From JBGSPQ01 sp964346765 (GTDB lineage Bacteria; Patescibacteriota; Gracilibacteria; UBA1369): 64,000 nt of DNA. Location of the stretch: contig CAYFWB010000006.1 of NCBI GenBank assembly GCA_964346765.1, positions 1 through 64,000 on the forward strand. The letters are read 5' to 3'. Both the position numbers and the translations under genes were made by a program. The notes beneath the pieces were generated by a model that saw only the letters and a list, made by a program, of their open reading frames with translations, did not search any database and was not told the origin of the DNA. This document shows positions 41,247 to 49,864 of this stretch, piece by piece. Within the stretch, counting starts at the first letter, position 1. Each line of letters begins with the position of its first letter.

Positions 41247-42347
41247 TTATTTTGACAAGATTTGATTATACAACTTGTGAGTTTGATCCGCCATTTTTTC
41301 CCAGGAAAATGTTTTTACGTGTTTAAGACTGTTCGCGATCAACTTTTCACGTAGTGTTTTTTCGCTGGTAATTTGGAAGATTTTTTCGGCCATGTCGCGC
41401 GGGTCTTTGGGGTTGAAAAATAAAACATTGTTTTGACCGCATACTTCCGGAATGCAGGATGAATCGCTGGCGGCAACCGGGGTACCGCATTGCATGGCTT
41501 CTAGAGGGGAAAGTCCGAATCCTTCATATAATGAAGGAAATACATAGACTTGAGCGTTGCAGTAAAGTTGAATCAGTTTTTCTTCGCTGACCATACCGGT
41601 GAACATAACATCGTTGTCCAGCTTGAGGCTGATGGTTTCGCCTAGGATTTCTTTGGCGTAAACGGGATCATGGCGGCCTGACATGACAAGGTATCCGGGA
41701 TAATTGTATTCGGTTTTTAATATATGGAAGGCCCTGATAAGGTTGGGGAGATTTTTGTGACTGCGCCAGACTCCGGTGTATAAAAGGTAAGGTTTATTAT
41801 ATGGAGATTTTGATTTTGATTGTTTGAAATTTTGGTCCACTCCTTCATATATGACTTCGATTTTTTGTTCGGGTGTCCCCAGTAATCTGTTTAGATCATT
41901 TTTGGTGTTGTTTGATACCGCTATGACTTTTGCCGCTTTTTTTACAGAATTTTTGATTGTGAGGTGATAACCAAGGCGATGCGGGAGAGATGTCATTTTT
42001 TTGCCCGGGAAAAATGAGAGAGTAAGGTCGTGAATGGTTACGATTGAAGGGCGGTTATAAAGGAGGGGGGCGTTAAAATGTGTGAAATGCATTAGATCGA
42101 GCTTGTGGCTGTTCAGAATTCGCAAGAATTTTGTCTGCTCTTTTAAAGAATAATGTGGCGCATCGACTAAGATTTTATGCACCCTGTTATTAGGAGGATT
42201 GAATTTTGAATATTCGGATTTGTTGAAAAAAAGATAGTATTCGTTTTTTTTGTCGATTTTGAAAAGGTTGCGGGTCAATTCAAAAACATAGCGGCCAATG
42301 CCGGTAAAATGAGTGGAATACATTCTGCAATCGATGCCAATTTTCAT
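41247..42347 (-). CDS. Glycosyltransferase family 4 (GT-B)
   Basis: 366 aa retaining glycosyltransferase. N-terminal domain MKIGIDCRMYSTHFTGIGRYVFEL (Gly-rich acceptor loop), NRPSIVTIHDL, VIAVSNNTKNDL, LYTGVWRSHKNLPNLIRAF, and the nucleotide-sugar motif SLYEGFGLSPLEAMQCGTPVAASD with the EX7E pair. It probably transfers a sugar from a nucleotide donor to a lipid-linked or surface glycan. Donor unknown. Divergent from yibE/F at 42420. Confidence 0.92.
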   Translation of the reverse strand: MKIGIDCRMYSTHFTGIGRYVFELTRNLFKIDKKNEYYLFFNKSEYSKFNPPNNRVHKILVDAPHYSLKEQTKFLRILNSHKLDLMHFTHFNAPLLYNRPSIVTIHDLTLSFFPGKKMTSLPHRLGYHLTIKNSVKKAAKVIAVSNNTKNDLNRLLGTPEQKIEVIYEGVDQNFKQSKSKSPYNKPYLLYTGVWRSHKNLPNLIRAFHILKTEYNYPGYLVMSGRHDPVYAKEILGETISLKLDNDVMFTGMVSEEKLIQLYCNAQVYVFPSLYEGFGLSPLEAMQCGTPVAASDSSCIPEVCGQNNVLFFNPKDPRDMAEKIFQITSEKTLREKLIANSLKHVKTFSWEKMADQTHKLYNQILSK

Positions 42348-42419
42348 TTTTTGTAATAAGTACTATTATGTGCCAGGCGTATCTTTAATCTTGCCTGAGA
42401 ATACTATTATCATTATTGC

Positions 42420-43550
42420 ATGAAGGAATCCAAATTCAAAAAATACCTGATTTATTTTAGCGGAGCGGTGCTTTTGGTTGTTATTCTGGCAACTTTTTAT
42501 CTGCAGTCGCTGGAAAATGTCTATGCACCGCCGGAAACGGATGCAAATTATTCGCAGGATTACGTGCACGGCGAGATAGTTAAAATGGAAGAGCCGGATG
42601 TTGAAGGGAACAGAGACTTAAAGGTGAGGATGTTGAGCGGTGAGGAAAAAGGGAAAGTGAGAGACGTGAAATTTGAATCTTTTAATAATTATAATGATTA
42701 CGCGGAGGGTGATATTGTGACGATTTACGCCAGCATTAATAAGGATTTAGGGGACACTACTTATGCCGTAGCAGATTATTATCACATGGACGGGATTACG
42801 TGGATGTTTGTTATTTTTGTGGTTATTGCGCTGGTGATCGCTGGTAAAAAAGGCTTTAGAGCGATTTTAAGCGTTGTCGCGTCTTTGGCGTTTTTCTATT
42901 TTTTCTTTATTAAATTGATAGGAGTGGGGGTGAGTCCGGTTTTGGCGGCGCTGATTTTTGTGTTTATTGTTTCTTTGATTTCGATTCCTTTGATCCACGG
43001 GCTGAATCGTAAATCTTTGGCTTCCATTATCGCTATTATGATAGGGTACGCGGCTTCCTTTGGGATTGTTTATGTTTTCAGCTATCTTGCCAGACTGGGG
43101 GCCGCGCCCGGGGAGGAGTTCAGAACTTTGGGTGTAATGTTCGCTGATATTAATCTGTTCGATGTTTTGATCGCTTCTTTGTTTTTGGGAGCTGTGGGTG
43201 CCTTGATCGATACGGCTATTTCCATTTCATCGGCAATTTTTGAAACTTTGCAGGAGTCGCCGCGGGCTAATTTTAAGAAGGTTTACAAGGCGGGGATGAA
43301 TGTAGGTAAGGATATTTTGGGTTCGATGATAAATACTCTGCTTTTTGCTTATATTGCAAGTTCTCTGCCGTTTTTTGTGATGCTGACTCTGGTGCAGGAA
43401 AGTGGAGACGGGATTTTTTATGATCTGATGAATATGGATTTTATAGCGCTGGAGCTGACAAGAACGTTTGTGGGAGCGGTTTCTTTGGTTTTGATTATTC
43501 CGCTGGTTTCGGCCACTTCTGCTTACTATTTGGTGAAGGGTAAGAACTAA
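42420..43550 (+). CDS. YibE/F-like membrane protein
   Basis: 376 aa. One N-terminal helix (about 8-28), a soluble beta domain (about 45-120, VHGEIVKMEEP, YAEGDIVTIYASI), then seven membrane helices (about 130-370). GALIDTAISISSAIFE and NVGKDILGSMINTLLFAYIASSLP are YibE/F family hallmarks. The role of the family is not settled. It is a single gene, with a terminator at 43632-43654. Confidence 0.9.
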   Translation: MKESKFKKYLIYFSGAVLLVVILATFYLQSLENVYAPPETDANYSQDYVHGEIVKMEEPDVEGNRDLKVRMLSGEEKGKVRDVKFESFNNYNDYAEGDIVTIYASINKDLGDTTYAVADYYHMDGITWMFVIFVVIALVIAGKKGFRAILSVVASLAFFYFFFIKLIGVGVSPVLAALIFVFIVSLISIPLIHGLNRKSLASIIAIMIGYAASFGIVYVFSYLARLGAAPGEEFRTLGVMFADINLFDVLIASLFLGAVGALIDTAISISSAIFETLQESPRANFKKVYKAGMNVGKDILGSMINTLLFAYIASSLPFFVMLTLVQESGDGIFYDLMNMDFIALELTRTFVGAVSLVLIIPLVSATSAYYLVKGKN

Positions 43551-43631
43551 AACGGAGGTGGTTTGTCTACGATATTGCACGCTGGCCGAAATGTGCTTGC
43601 AAAAATCGCCGGCTCTTATTATCATTGCCAG

Positions 43632-43654
43632 GCGTTAATTCGTTTAACGCTTTT
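43632..43654 (+). terminator. Terminator after yibE/F
   Basis: The stem GCGTTAA / TTAACGC with loop TTCGT is followed by TTTT, between yibE/F and tRNA-Asp. Confidence 0.65.
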
Positions 43655-43675
43655 CCAGTCTTATGGCGGACATGT

Positions 43676-43752
43676 GGAGCGGTAGTTCAGCTGGTTAGAA
43701 CGCCACACTGTCACTGTGGAGGTCGCGGGTTCGAATCCCGTCCGTTCCGCCA
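43676..43752 (+). tRNA. tRNA-Asp (anticodon GTC), CCA encoded
   Basis: Acceptor GGAGCGG/CCGTTCC, G discriminator and encoded CCA. The anticodon stem CCACA/TGTGG carries the loop CTGTCAC (GTC). T-arm GCGGG TTCGAAT CCCGT. Confidence 0.95.
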
Positions 43753-43761
43753 TGCATCACG

Positions 43762-43790
43762 AAAGAAAACCTTGTCGGTTTTCTTTTATG
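43762..43790 (+). terminator. Terminator of tRNA-Asp
   Basis: AAAGAAAACC (43762-43771) / GGTTTTCTTT (43777-43786) with a 5-base loop and continuing T-rich sequence. Confidence 0.75.
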
Positions 43791-43918
43791 GACTCTCTTT
43801 CCCTTCAAGGTATTCGCAAAAACAGGCTTATTTAACGGTTTCGCCATGATTGTTCCCAAAATGCTTAGTGGTCGATTTTATTATTTGTAGATGTCAGGTT
43901 TTGTTCAAGAATCTTTTT

Positions 43919-44132
43919 TTACTGGACTATTAGGTGTTCAATTACAGCTAGCATTTGTTTATCTTCTTTTTGCAATCGAGCAAGTTTTTCCATAAATGTC
44001 TGACGCAATGACTCGAGTGATTCAGGTGGGATGATTTTTGCCGCTTTTTCATCCGGAAAGTAAAATATTAAAGATCGTGATCAGTAGTGTTAAAGCAAGT
44101 GTGATTCCTCCTCCAATCAAAAAACCAAACAT
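43919..44132 (-). pseudogene. Small membrane protein gene with a frameshift
   Basis: On the minus strand an ATG at 44132 opens MFGFLIGGGITLALTLLITI, a membrane helix, then hits TGA at about codon 28. Just before that, shifting by one base opens IFYFPDEKAAKIIPPESLESL, continuing with a charged helix (LARLQKEDKQMLAV) to a TAA at 43919-43921. Read together this is one small protein of about 70 residues with a membrane anchor and cytoplasmic tail. The break lies near 44060-44090. It may be real decay or a base-call error. No family recognised. The remainder of 43787-44277 shows nothing further. Confidence 0.5.
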
Positions 44133-44277
44133 TTTATGCCACCACTCAAATATGGAGTAAATATATTATACTGTAATAGGTTTACAAATAGATTCAAAAC
44201 AGATTGATGCTTTGAAGCATATCGGGGTTATTTTTTAAAAGTCTTATTTTTATATTTTACTTTATTTATAGATTGTC

Positions 44278-44309
44278 ATATGTAAAGTATAGTGCTAAAC
44301 TTTACATAT
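44278..44309. promoter_or_regulatory. Perfect inverted repeat upstream of fic, operator candidate
   Basis: ATATGTAAAGT (44278-44288), a 10-bp spacer and ACTTTACATAT (44299-44309). It lies 23 bp before the fic ATG, with a further TAAAGTTAC half-site at 44323-44331. The Fic protein ends in a winged-helix-like domain that could bind it (autoregulation, inference). Confidence 0.6.
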
Positions 44310-44331
44310 AAATATTCGTATATAAAGTTAC

Positions 44332-45456
44332 ATGGATTTTGTTTCAGGGACATATATACAACAAACTGAATACAAAAGTTTTTCACCTCTATTAATAAAT
44401 AGGGAGTTTAAGTTTAAAGATCCTGAAATTCCGGTTTTACTGGAAGATGCGACCAGACTGCTTGGGGAACTTAATGCTTTTTCACTGTTGGTACCTGATG
44501 TGAATTATTTTATTAAAATGCATGTTTATAAGGAAGCTACAACTTCCAGCCATATTGAGGGGACCAGAACAAAAATGGATGAGGCTTTGCTTCCGAAAGA
44601 AGAGGTTGATCCCGAAAGAAAAGATGATTGGATTGAGGTTCATAATTATATTAAGGCGATGAATTTTGCGATTGAAGAACTTAAAACGCTTCCTCTTTCA
44701 ATGAGATTGCTAAAAGAAACACATAAAAAACTGTTGAGCGGAGTAAGGGGCAAGCATAAGAATCCGGGTGAGATTAGAAAAAGTCAGAATTGGATCGGGG
44801 GCGCCACTTTAAAAGATGCACTTTTTATTCCTCCACATGCTAATGAGCTGTCTAAACTTTTAAGTGATCTTGAAAAATTTTTACATAATGAAGCGCTTAA
44901 AATTCCTCACTTGATCAGAATCGCCCTTAGCCATTATCAATTTGAGATAATACATCCATTTTTGGATGGTAATGGGCGCCTGGGGAGACTTTTGATCACT
45001 TTGTATCTTGTCAGTGAAGGATTATTAAACAAACCTACTTTATATTTATCGGATTTTTTGGATAAAAACAGAATGGAATATTTTGATGCTTTATCGCGGG
45101 TACGAACTAATGGTGATGTTGAGCACTGGATTAAGTTTTTTTTGGTGGGAGTGAGTGAAACCGCAAAAAGTAGCAAGGAGACTTTTGAAAATATCTTAAA
45201 GATGAGACAAAAAATTGAGAAAAAATTGCAAAAATTGGGGAAAAGGTCAGAAAAAGGCAATGAATTGTTGATGCATCTCTTTTCCAATCCGATCTTGAAT
45301 GTGAACCAGGTTATGAAATTTCTGAATGTTACGCATCCTACAGCCAATTCGCTTGTAAAGGAGTTTCAAAAGATGGGATTAATTAAAGAGACTACTCAAT
45401 ATAAGAGAAACCGGTTATTTGAGTTTAGCGAATATTTAAATTTGTTTAAGAAATAG
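44332..45456 (+). CDS. Fic-domain AMPylase with winged-helix C-terminus
   Basis: 374 aa. Fic motif HPFLDGNGRLGR (208-219) with catalytic His and the anion-binding loop. The inhibitory helix SSHIEG (72-77) comes before the Fic core, so this is a class II Fic protein, self-inhibited at the N-terminus. A Fic_N-type region lies at 1-100. The C-terminal 70 residues (NPILNVNQVMKFLNVTHPTANSLVKEFQKMGLIKE) form a winged-helix DNA-binding domain. It probably transfers AMP from ATP to Ser, Thr or Tyr of a target protein. No antitoxin gene is adjacent, consistent with built-in inhibition. Confidence 0.93.
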   Translation: MDFVSGTYIQQTEYKSFSPLLINREFKFKDPEIPVLLEDATRLLGELNAFSLLVPDVNYFIKMHVYKEATTSSHIEGTRTKMDEALLPKEEVDPERKDDWIEVHNYIKAMNFAIEELKTLPLSMRLLKETHKKLLSGVRGKHKNPGEIRKSQNWIGGATLKDALFIPPHANELSKLLSDLEKFLHNEALKIPHLIRIALSHYQFEIIHPFLDGNGRLGRLLITLYLVSEGLLNKPTLYLSDFLDKNRMEYFDALSRVRTNGDVEHWIKFFLVGVSETAKSSKETFENILKMRQKIEKKLQKLGKRSEKGNELLMHLFSNPILNVNQVMKFLNVTHPTANSLVKEFQKMGLIKETTQYKRNRLFEFSEYLNLFKK

Positions 45457-45564
45457 GTAACTTGTTACGGATCCAATGCTTAAACAGATCTGTGAGAGAT
45501 TCTGACGGAAGTAAATGGGCAAAGTACTAAGGTATTGGGTGGGGCATTGGTGTTATTACTTTAA

Positions 45565-45652
45565 ATTGTGGATTCTAAAAAAATGTTTTGATCTTGGATT
45601 TAATGTTTATCCGATGGGTAAACCGGCATTACATCATTTTGGGGAATTATAG
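45565..45652 (+). pseudogene. Decayed 3' end of a UDP-glucose dehydrogenase gene
   Basis: Reads I-V-D-S-K-K, then after one extra A in a homopolymer, CFDLGFNVYPMGKPALHHFG, E-L-stop. This matches the end of the intact dehydrogenase at 56761-58146 (IVDSEKCFNIGFNVYPMGKE...). Only the last 28 codons remain, starting right after a TAA. It lies in the same orientation as the intact copy, about 12.5 kb away, at the opposite border of the polysaccharide locus. Confidence 0.8.
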
Positions 45653-45674
45653 AGGATCTGAGCTTGTCTGATAA

Positions 45675-46460
45675 CTATTTTGTCATCCTGATAAGATCTT
45701 CTTTTTGATTGAACCCAAATCTTTGCGCAATATCTTTTCGAAAAATATCAGTGCTTTTTATTATATTTAGTTTGAACCCTGCATTTTGAAGGTCTTTCAG
45801 AAAATGTTTTTTGCTAAAAATTCTTACATGGTCTTCCTGTCCAAAGAAGAATTTTCTCTCATCTTCCTTCGTAAATGAAGTTTCTTCGAAATGTTTATTT
45901 AATACTTCAGAATAGGGTATTTGAATGATTGCGGTCCCTCCAGGTTTAATTATTCTGTATAATTCAGTTATCGCTGACGTATAATCCGGAACGTGCTCAA
46001 GTACATGATTGCAAAGCAAAATATCAAATGTGTTTTCAGCATATGGTATTTTTGTAATATCAATTTTTTCCATATTGTCTTCGTAAACATCCAGATCCGC
46101 AGTAATGTATTTTTTGGGAGAGATAGTTCTAATTTTTTCCGATAGATTTTTTTCCGGTGCGAAGTGGATTACTTCGGCTTCTTTAAATAATTCCCACATC
46201 TTAAGGGCATCAAAGAACAAAAATAGGTGTCTTTCCCTGTCGAATGAATCACAATACATACAATAAAAATTGTCGAAATCACTGTCTATCATTGCCAATT
46301 TTTTAACAAATGCAGACACATGTTTTTCTTTACCTCCGTCATATTTTGAAAATTGATAAAAAGTATTTTTGCAAATATTGCATTTCTTATCTCTTCCCAG
46401 TTTGTTTAATGCTAATTTCATTCCATATCCAAATTTTTGAGGTACTTTTTTGATGAACAT
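45675..46460 (-). CDS. SAM-dependent methyltransferase
   Basis: 261 aa class I methyltransferase. N-terminal zinc-ribbon-like Cys pairs (KKCNICKNTF near 26-35 and YCMYCDSF near 66-73), then a Methyltransf_11-type core: EVIHFAPEKNLSEKI (motif I region), YITADLDVYE, FDILLCNHVLEHVPDYTSAITELYRIIKPGG (motifs II-III). It probably methylates a sugar or lipid intermediate of the polysaccharide locus. It lies 8 bp from the next gene in a minus-strand operon. Confidence 0.88.
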   Translation of the reverse strand: MFIKKVPQKFGYGMKLALNKLGRDKKCNICKNTFYQFSKYDGGKEKHVSAFVKKLAMIDSDFDNFYCMYCDSFDRERHLFLFFDALKMWELFKEAEVIHFAPEKNLSEKIRTISPKKYITADLDVYEDNMEKIDITKIPYAENTFDILLCNHVLEHVPDYTSAITELYRIIKPGGTAIIQIPYSEVLNKHFEETSFTKEDERKFFFGQEDHVRIFSKKHFLKDLQNAGFKLNIIKSTDIFRKDIAQRFGFNQKEDLIRMTK

Positions 46461-46468
46461 ATGTGGTT

Positions 46469-47398
46469 TTAATTATTGAATGAGTGCCATTTGCGGTTTT
46501 TTATTCGGTTTAGATAAGCGGCAAAATGAGTTGGTAAAAATGAGAATCCATATCTAATCAGACCATAAGCACTAGGGCTTAAGCTTACAGATTTTCTTAG
46601 TGTTTTGCTCCATGATTTTTCCCCAGATTCCAGCTGGTTAAAAGCGCGCTCCAGAGTTAGATATGAATATCTTTTTTTGTTAATTTTTTCAGGTAGTCCG
46701 TATGAAAGAAAATATTCATAATAGTGTTTTAAGTCCCTTTGTATCATTTGTGCCTTGTTCCCCGAAATTGATGGTAATCCTGTCCTGTAATAAGCTAAAT
46801 ATTCATTTAGAAAATAGCACGGGTATTTTAGGAATATTCTGCTAAATAGATCATAATCTTCGCTTGCCCTCATCGCAGGGCTTTCGTTGTGTCCTCCAAT
46901 CTGATCTAATATATTTTTTTTAATAAGGACTGTGGAGTTTATCATTGCATTTTTCGGAAAGCATGTTGAGTTTGTGAGGTATCCACTCTTGATTTTACTG
47001 ATCGCAGAGATGCTTGTTTTTTTATCTACAATGATATACCAGCAATTCGTGGAGACAAGCGCGGTATTTGGATTTTCTTCCATTATTTTCATCTGTCTTG
47101 CTATTTTTTGGGGAAGCCAAATGTCATCACTATCAAGAAACGCCAGATATTCTCCTTTTGCAAGTTTGGCCCCTTTATTTCTGCCGCAAGCTGGTAACCC
47201 AGTGTTTTCTTGGTAGTGATATGTGATACGCGGATCCTTTATGGACTTGACAACTTCTGCCGTGTCATCGGTTGAACCATCATCTACTACAATAATCTCG
47301 ATGTTCGGATAAGTTTGATTTAGGGCTGATTCAATGGTTTCTTTGATCAATTTCTCCGCATTCCATGCCGGGATGATGACGCTTACTAATGGATTCAT
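46469..47398 (-). CDS. Glycosyltransferase family 2 (GT-A)
   Basis: 309 aa inverting glycosyltransferase. N-terminal LVSVIIPAWNAEKLIKETIESALNQTYPNIEIIVVDDGSTDDT (nucleotide binding) and the metal DxD as LDSDD (about 89-93). SEDYDLFSRIF is the acceptor-side acidic motif. C-terminal helical tail without membrane segments. Sugar unknown. It continues the minus-strand polysaccharide operon. Confidence 0.92.
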   Translation of the reverse strand: MNPLVSVIIPAWNAEKLIKETIESALNQTYPNIEIIVVDDGSTDDTAEVVKSIKDPRITYHYQENTGLPACGRNKGAKLAKGEYLAFLDSDDIWLPQKIARQMKIMEENPNTALVSTNCWYIIVDKKTSISAISKIKSGYLTNSTCFPKNAMINSTVLIKKNILDQIGGHNESPAMRASEDYDLFSRIFLKYPCYFLNEYLAYYRTGLPSISGNKAQMIQRDLKHYYEYFLSYGLPEKINKKRYSYLTLERAFNQLESGEKSWSKTLRKSVSLSPSAYGLIRYGFSFLPTHFAAYLNRIKNRKWHSFNN

Positions 47399-47517
47399 GT
47401 AAAATAATAAACTGTTAAATGCCCTAATTATTTTATCAATATATTTTTATAGGAAATACATAAATATATTAAATATGTTAAGATTATAAGGAAATAGACG
47501 ATTTTTTTTCATGGTTT

Positions 47518-48411
47518 CTATTTATAGATAAGTATAAATAAGGCTTTTAAGTCCCTTAAGTACGGCTTGATATATTTAATGTTTTTTAAATTATCCTTGA
47601 TGCGACCTAATATTTTTCTTGAGTAAATATTGAATATTTTGTTTTTTTCCATAAAGGTCAGCCTTTTTTTAATGGATCCGTAGTGTTTGTACAAAACGTT
47701 GAAGTCGGCTTTGTAGAGAGTTGGGCCTTGTGTTAATGCTTTTGAAAGATTATTGCCGTGCCAGCGCATTTTAACAAATACAGAGTCCGCATAGTATATA
47801 TCTGTAAATTGAGCCATCCTCAACCACATATCCACATCGACGGGGCAACCAATATTTTCGTCGAATAGTCCGGTCTTTGAGAGTAGGGATTTTTTAAATA
47901 AGACTGCTGTCGGAAGACCAATTAGTCTTTTGCCCATGAAGTAGTTTTTTATCAGATCGAAACCGTTTTCGATCTGATCATGGTCGAATAATCTGTATGT
48001 GTTAATATTGTGACGAGTGTTGTTGATTAACCTCCCTTTTTGATCGATAGTTATATAATTGGAAAATAATAAGTCTATATTGGGACTTTTTTGCATGATG
48101 CCAAGTTCTTTTTTGAGACATTCTTTGAGCAGAATATCGTCATCTCCCACAATTTTAATGTATTCACCTTTCGATTTCTTGATGCAGAAATTCCAGTTTT
48201 TTATAAAACCCAGGTTGTTTTTTTGTCTATAAAAACTAATTCTTTTATCTTTGAAGTTTTTAACTACATTTGTAAGATTAACTGGAGATTTATCATCAGA
48301 AATAATTAATTCAAAATTGGAATAGGATTGTTGAAGGATACTGCTTATGGTTTTTTTTAAGTATTCAGGGCGATTATATGCCGGTAGCAGAATGGATATT
48401 TTATTTTTCAT
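47518..48411 (-). CDS. Glycosyltransferase family 2 (GT-A)
   Basis: 297 aa from the ATG at 48411 (KNKISILLPAYNRPEYLKK); the longer frame upstream runs into the flippase gene and is not expected. SYSNFELIISDDKSP, then VGDDDILL as the metal motif, and VDMWLRMAQF. C-terminal basic helices. The flippase stop lies 28 bp upstream; a 119-bp gap separates it from the next glycosyltransferase at 46469-47398. Confidence 0.9.
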   Translation of the reverse strand: MKNKISILLPAYNRPEYLKKTISSILQQSYSNFELIISDDKSPVNLTNVVKNFKDKRISFYRQKNNLGFIKNWNFCIKKSKGEYIKIVGDDDILLKECLKKELGIMQKSPNIDLLFSNYITIDQKGRLINNTRHNINTYRLFDHDQIENGFDLIKNYFMGKRLIGLPTAVLFKKSLLSKTGLFDENIGCPVDVDMWLRMAQFTDIYYADSVFVKMRWHGNNLSKALTQGPTLYKADFNVLYKHYGSIKKRLTFMEKNKIFNIYSRKILGRIKDNLKNIKYIKPYLRDLKALFILIYK

Positions 48412-48439
48412 TACAATGGGGTTTTCTTTATTATTGCGG

Positions 48440-49864
48440 TTATATCTTTTGGGGTTTTGTTTTAATGATATTGGAAACATAAGAAATAATGAAATATGTT
48501 CCAAAATAGGTCGTTGCGCCGATTGTTATTGTTAATGCCAAACTTTCAAGATTGATGAAAGAGACTATTATTGACATGGCAAATGTTGCTATCGCGGGAT
48601 TCACAATATGCTTTAGAATTTTGAATTTAAGACTTTTACGAGCCAGAATGTAAATACCGATTAAGACAATTATTTCAGTGATGATTGTCGTGCCGGCTGC
48701 CCCTACAATGCCATATAAGGGTATTATATATATATTGGAAACAGTGTTGAGTAAAGCTCCAAGAAAAAATATTTTTACCGTCTTTTTTTGCTGTTTCAAT
48801 GCAAATAAAAGACTTACCAATGCTGAACTCAGAAAATATAATATGCATGTCCAAATTAGTATATTGAAAACTGGAATACTGCCGATGTATTTGTCGCCAA
48901 AAACAAATAGGATAATTTTGTCACTGAGTAAAAATGCGCCAAATGTTATGGGTAAACTCCAAAATAACATATATTGGACGGCTTTTTCAAAAACATGCGA
49001 TAGATGTTTTTCGTCTTGTGCCTTGGTTATAATAAGTGAGGGGAAATAGGCTTGGTTGATTAGTGCGGAAATAATGAATAACGTGCCGGTTATTTTGTAT
49101 GGAGCTTGATAAATTCCAACCAGCTCCTCTCCTCTCATTATTGAGATGATTATTGTATCCAGATAATTGTAAACGAGGATAAACGCTCCTGCAGCCGTTA
49201 TCGGCCAGCCTTCCGAGATGATCTTCCTCCACTCTTTGAAGTCAAAATTAAAATGAATCCCTGATATTTTGTGGTTAATTACCAGGTATGTAGTTATGGT
49301 GGTAACTATTACAGCCAAAATATATGCATAAAATATGTATTGAATCGGCTGTGCAAAGTAAATCATTAATGACCCGCTAATAAATAAAATTGCGAATTCA
49401 AAAATTTTAAAAAACGCGGAATATTTCATCTCCAGCCGGGCATCAAAAATTGACCAAAGAAATGTACAAATGGAATTAATGCTGATGTAAACAGTTCCAA
49501 GTATTATCGCCATTGAAACATCCTCATTTTTATTTAGTAATACGACAACCAGAAATGAGCTTATTAAGGTGAGTAAACTTAAAATAATTTTTAGTGGAAG
49601 AAAAATTCTGATTTGTTTTAGCGTTTCTTCCTTGTTCGCGGCAACTCTTTGAACATAGACCAAACTTATTCCCATCTGAAAAATGATATCCAGTAGACCG
49701 GCAACTACAAGGGCTAATGCATATATACCAAAGCCTTTTGGTCCGTAACTTTGTGCAATGTATACGGTAAGTAAAAAAGTCAAAAACCGGATTAAAACCT
49801 CTGCCGATAAGATATAATAGAAATTTTTTTTGGTTATATGCAGTATTTGCTTTATTTCACTCAT
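48440..49864 (-). CDS. Polysaccharide flippase (Wzx-like, MOP superfamily)
   Basis: 474 aa with about 12-14 membrane helices. SYGPKGFGIYALALVVAGLLD near the N-terminus and the internal LYGIVGAAGTTIITEIIVLIG are typical of Wzx/RfbX flippases. It should move the lipid-linked repeat unit made by this locus across the membrane. Its start overlaps the stop of the GT4 gene by 4 bp (ATGA), so the two are translationally coupled. Only about 20% similar by eye to the flippase at 14431. Confidence 0.92.
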   Translation of the reverse strand: MSEIKQILHITKKNFYYILSAEVLIRFLTFLLTVYIAQSYGPKGFGIYALALVVAGLLDIIFQMGISLVYVQRVAANKEETLKQIRIFLPLKIILSLLTLISSFLVVVLLNKNEDVSMAIILGTVYISINSICTFLWSIFDARLEMKYSAFFKIFEFAILFISGSLMIYFAQPIQYIFYAYILAVIVTTITTYLVINHKISGIHFNFDFKEWRKIISEGWPITAAGAFILVYNYLDTIIISIMRGEELVGIYQAPYKITGTLFIISALINQAYFPSLIITKAQDEKHLSHVFEKAVQYMLFWSLPITFGAFLLSDKIILFVFGDKYIGSIPVFNILIWTCILYFLSSALVSLLFALKQQKKTVKIFFLGALLNTVSNIYIIPLYGIVGAAGTTIITEIIVLIGIYILARKSLKFKILKHIVNPAIATFAMSIIVSFINLESLALTITIGATTYFGTYFIISYVSNIIKTKPQKI

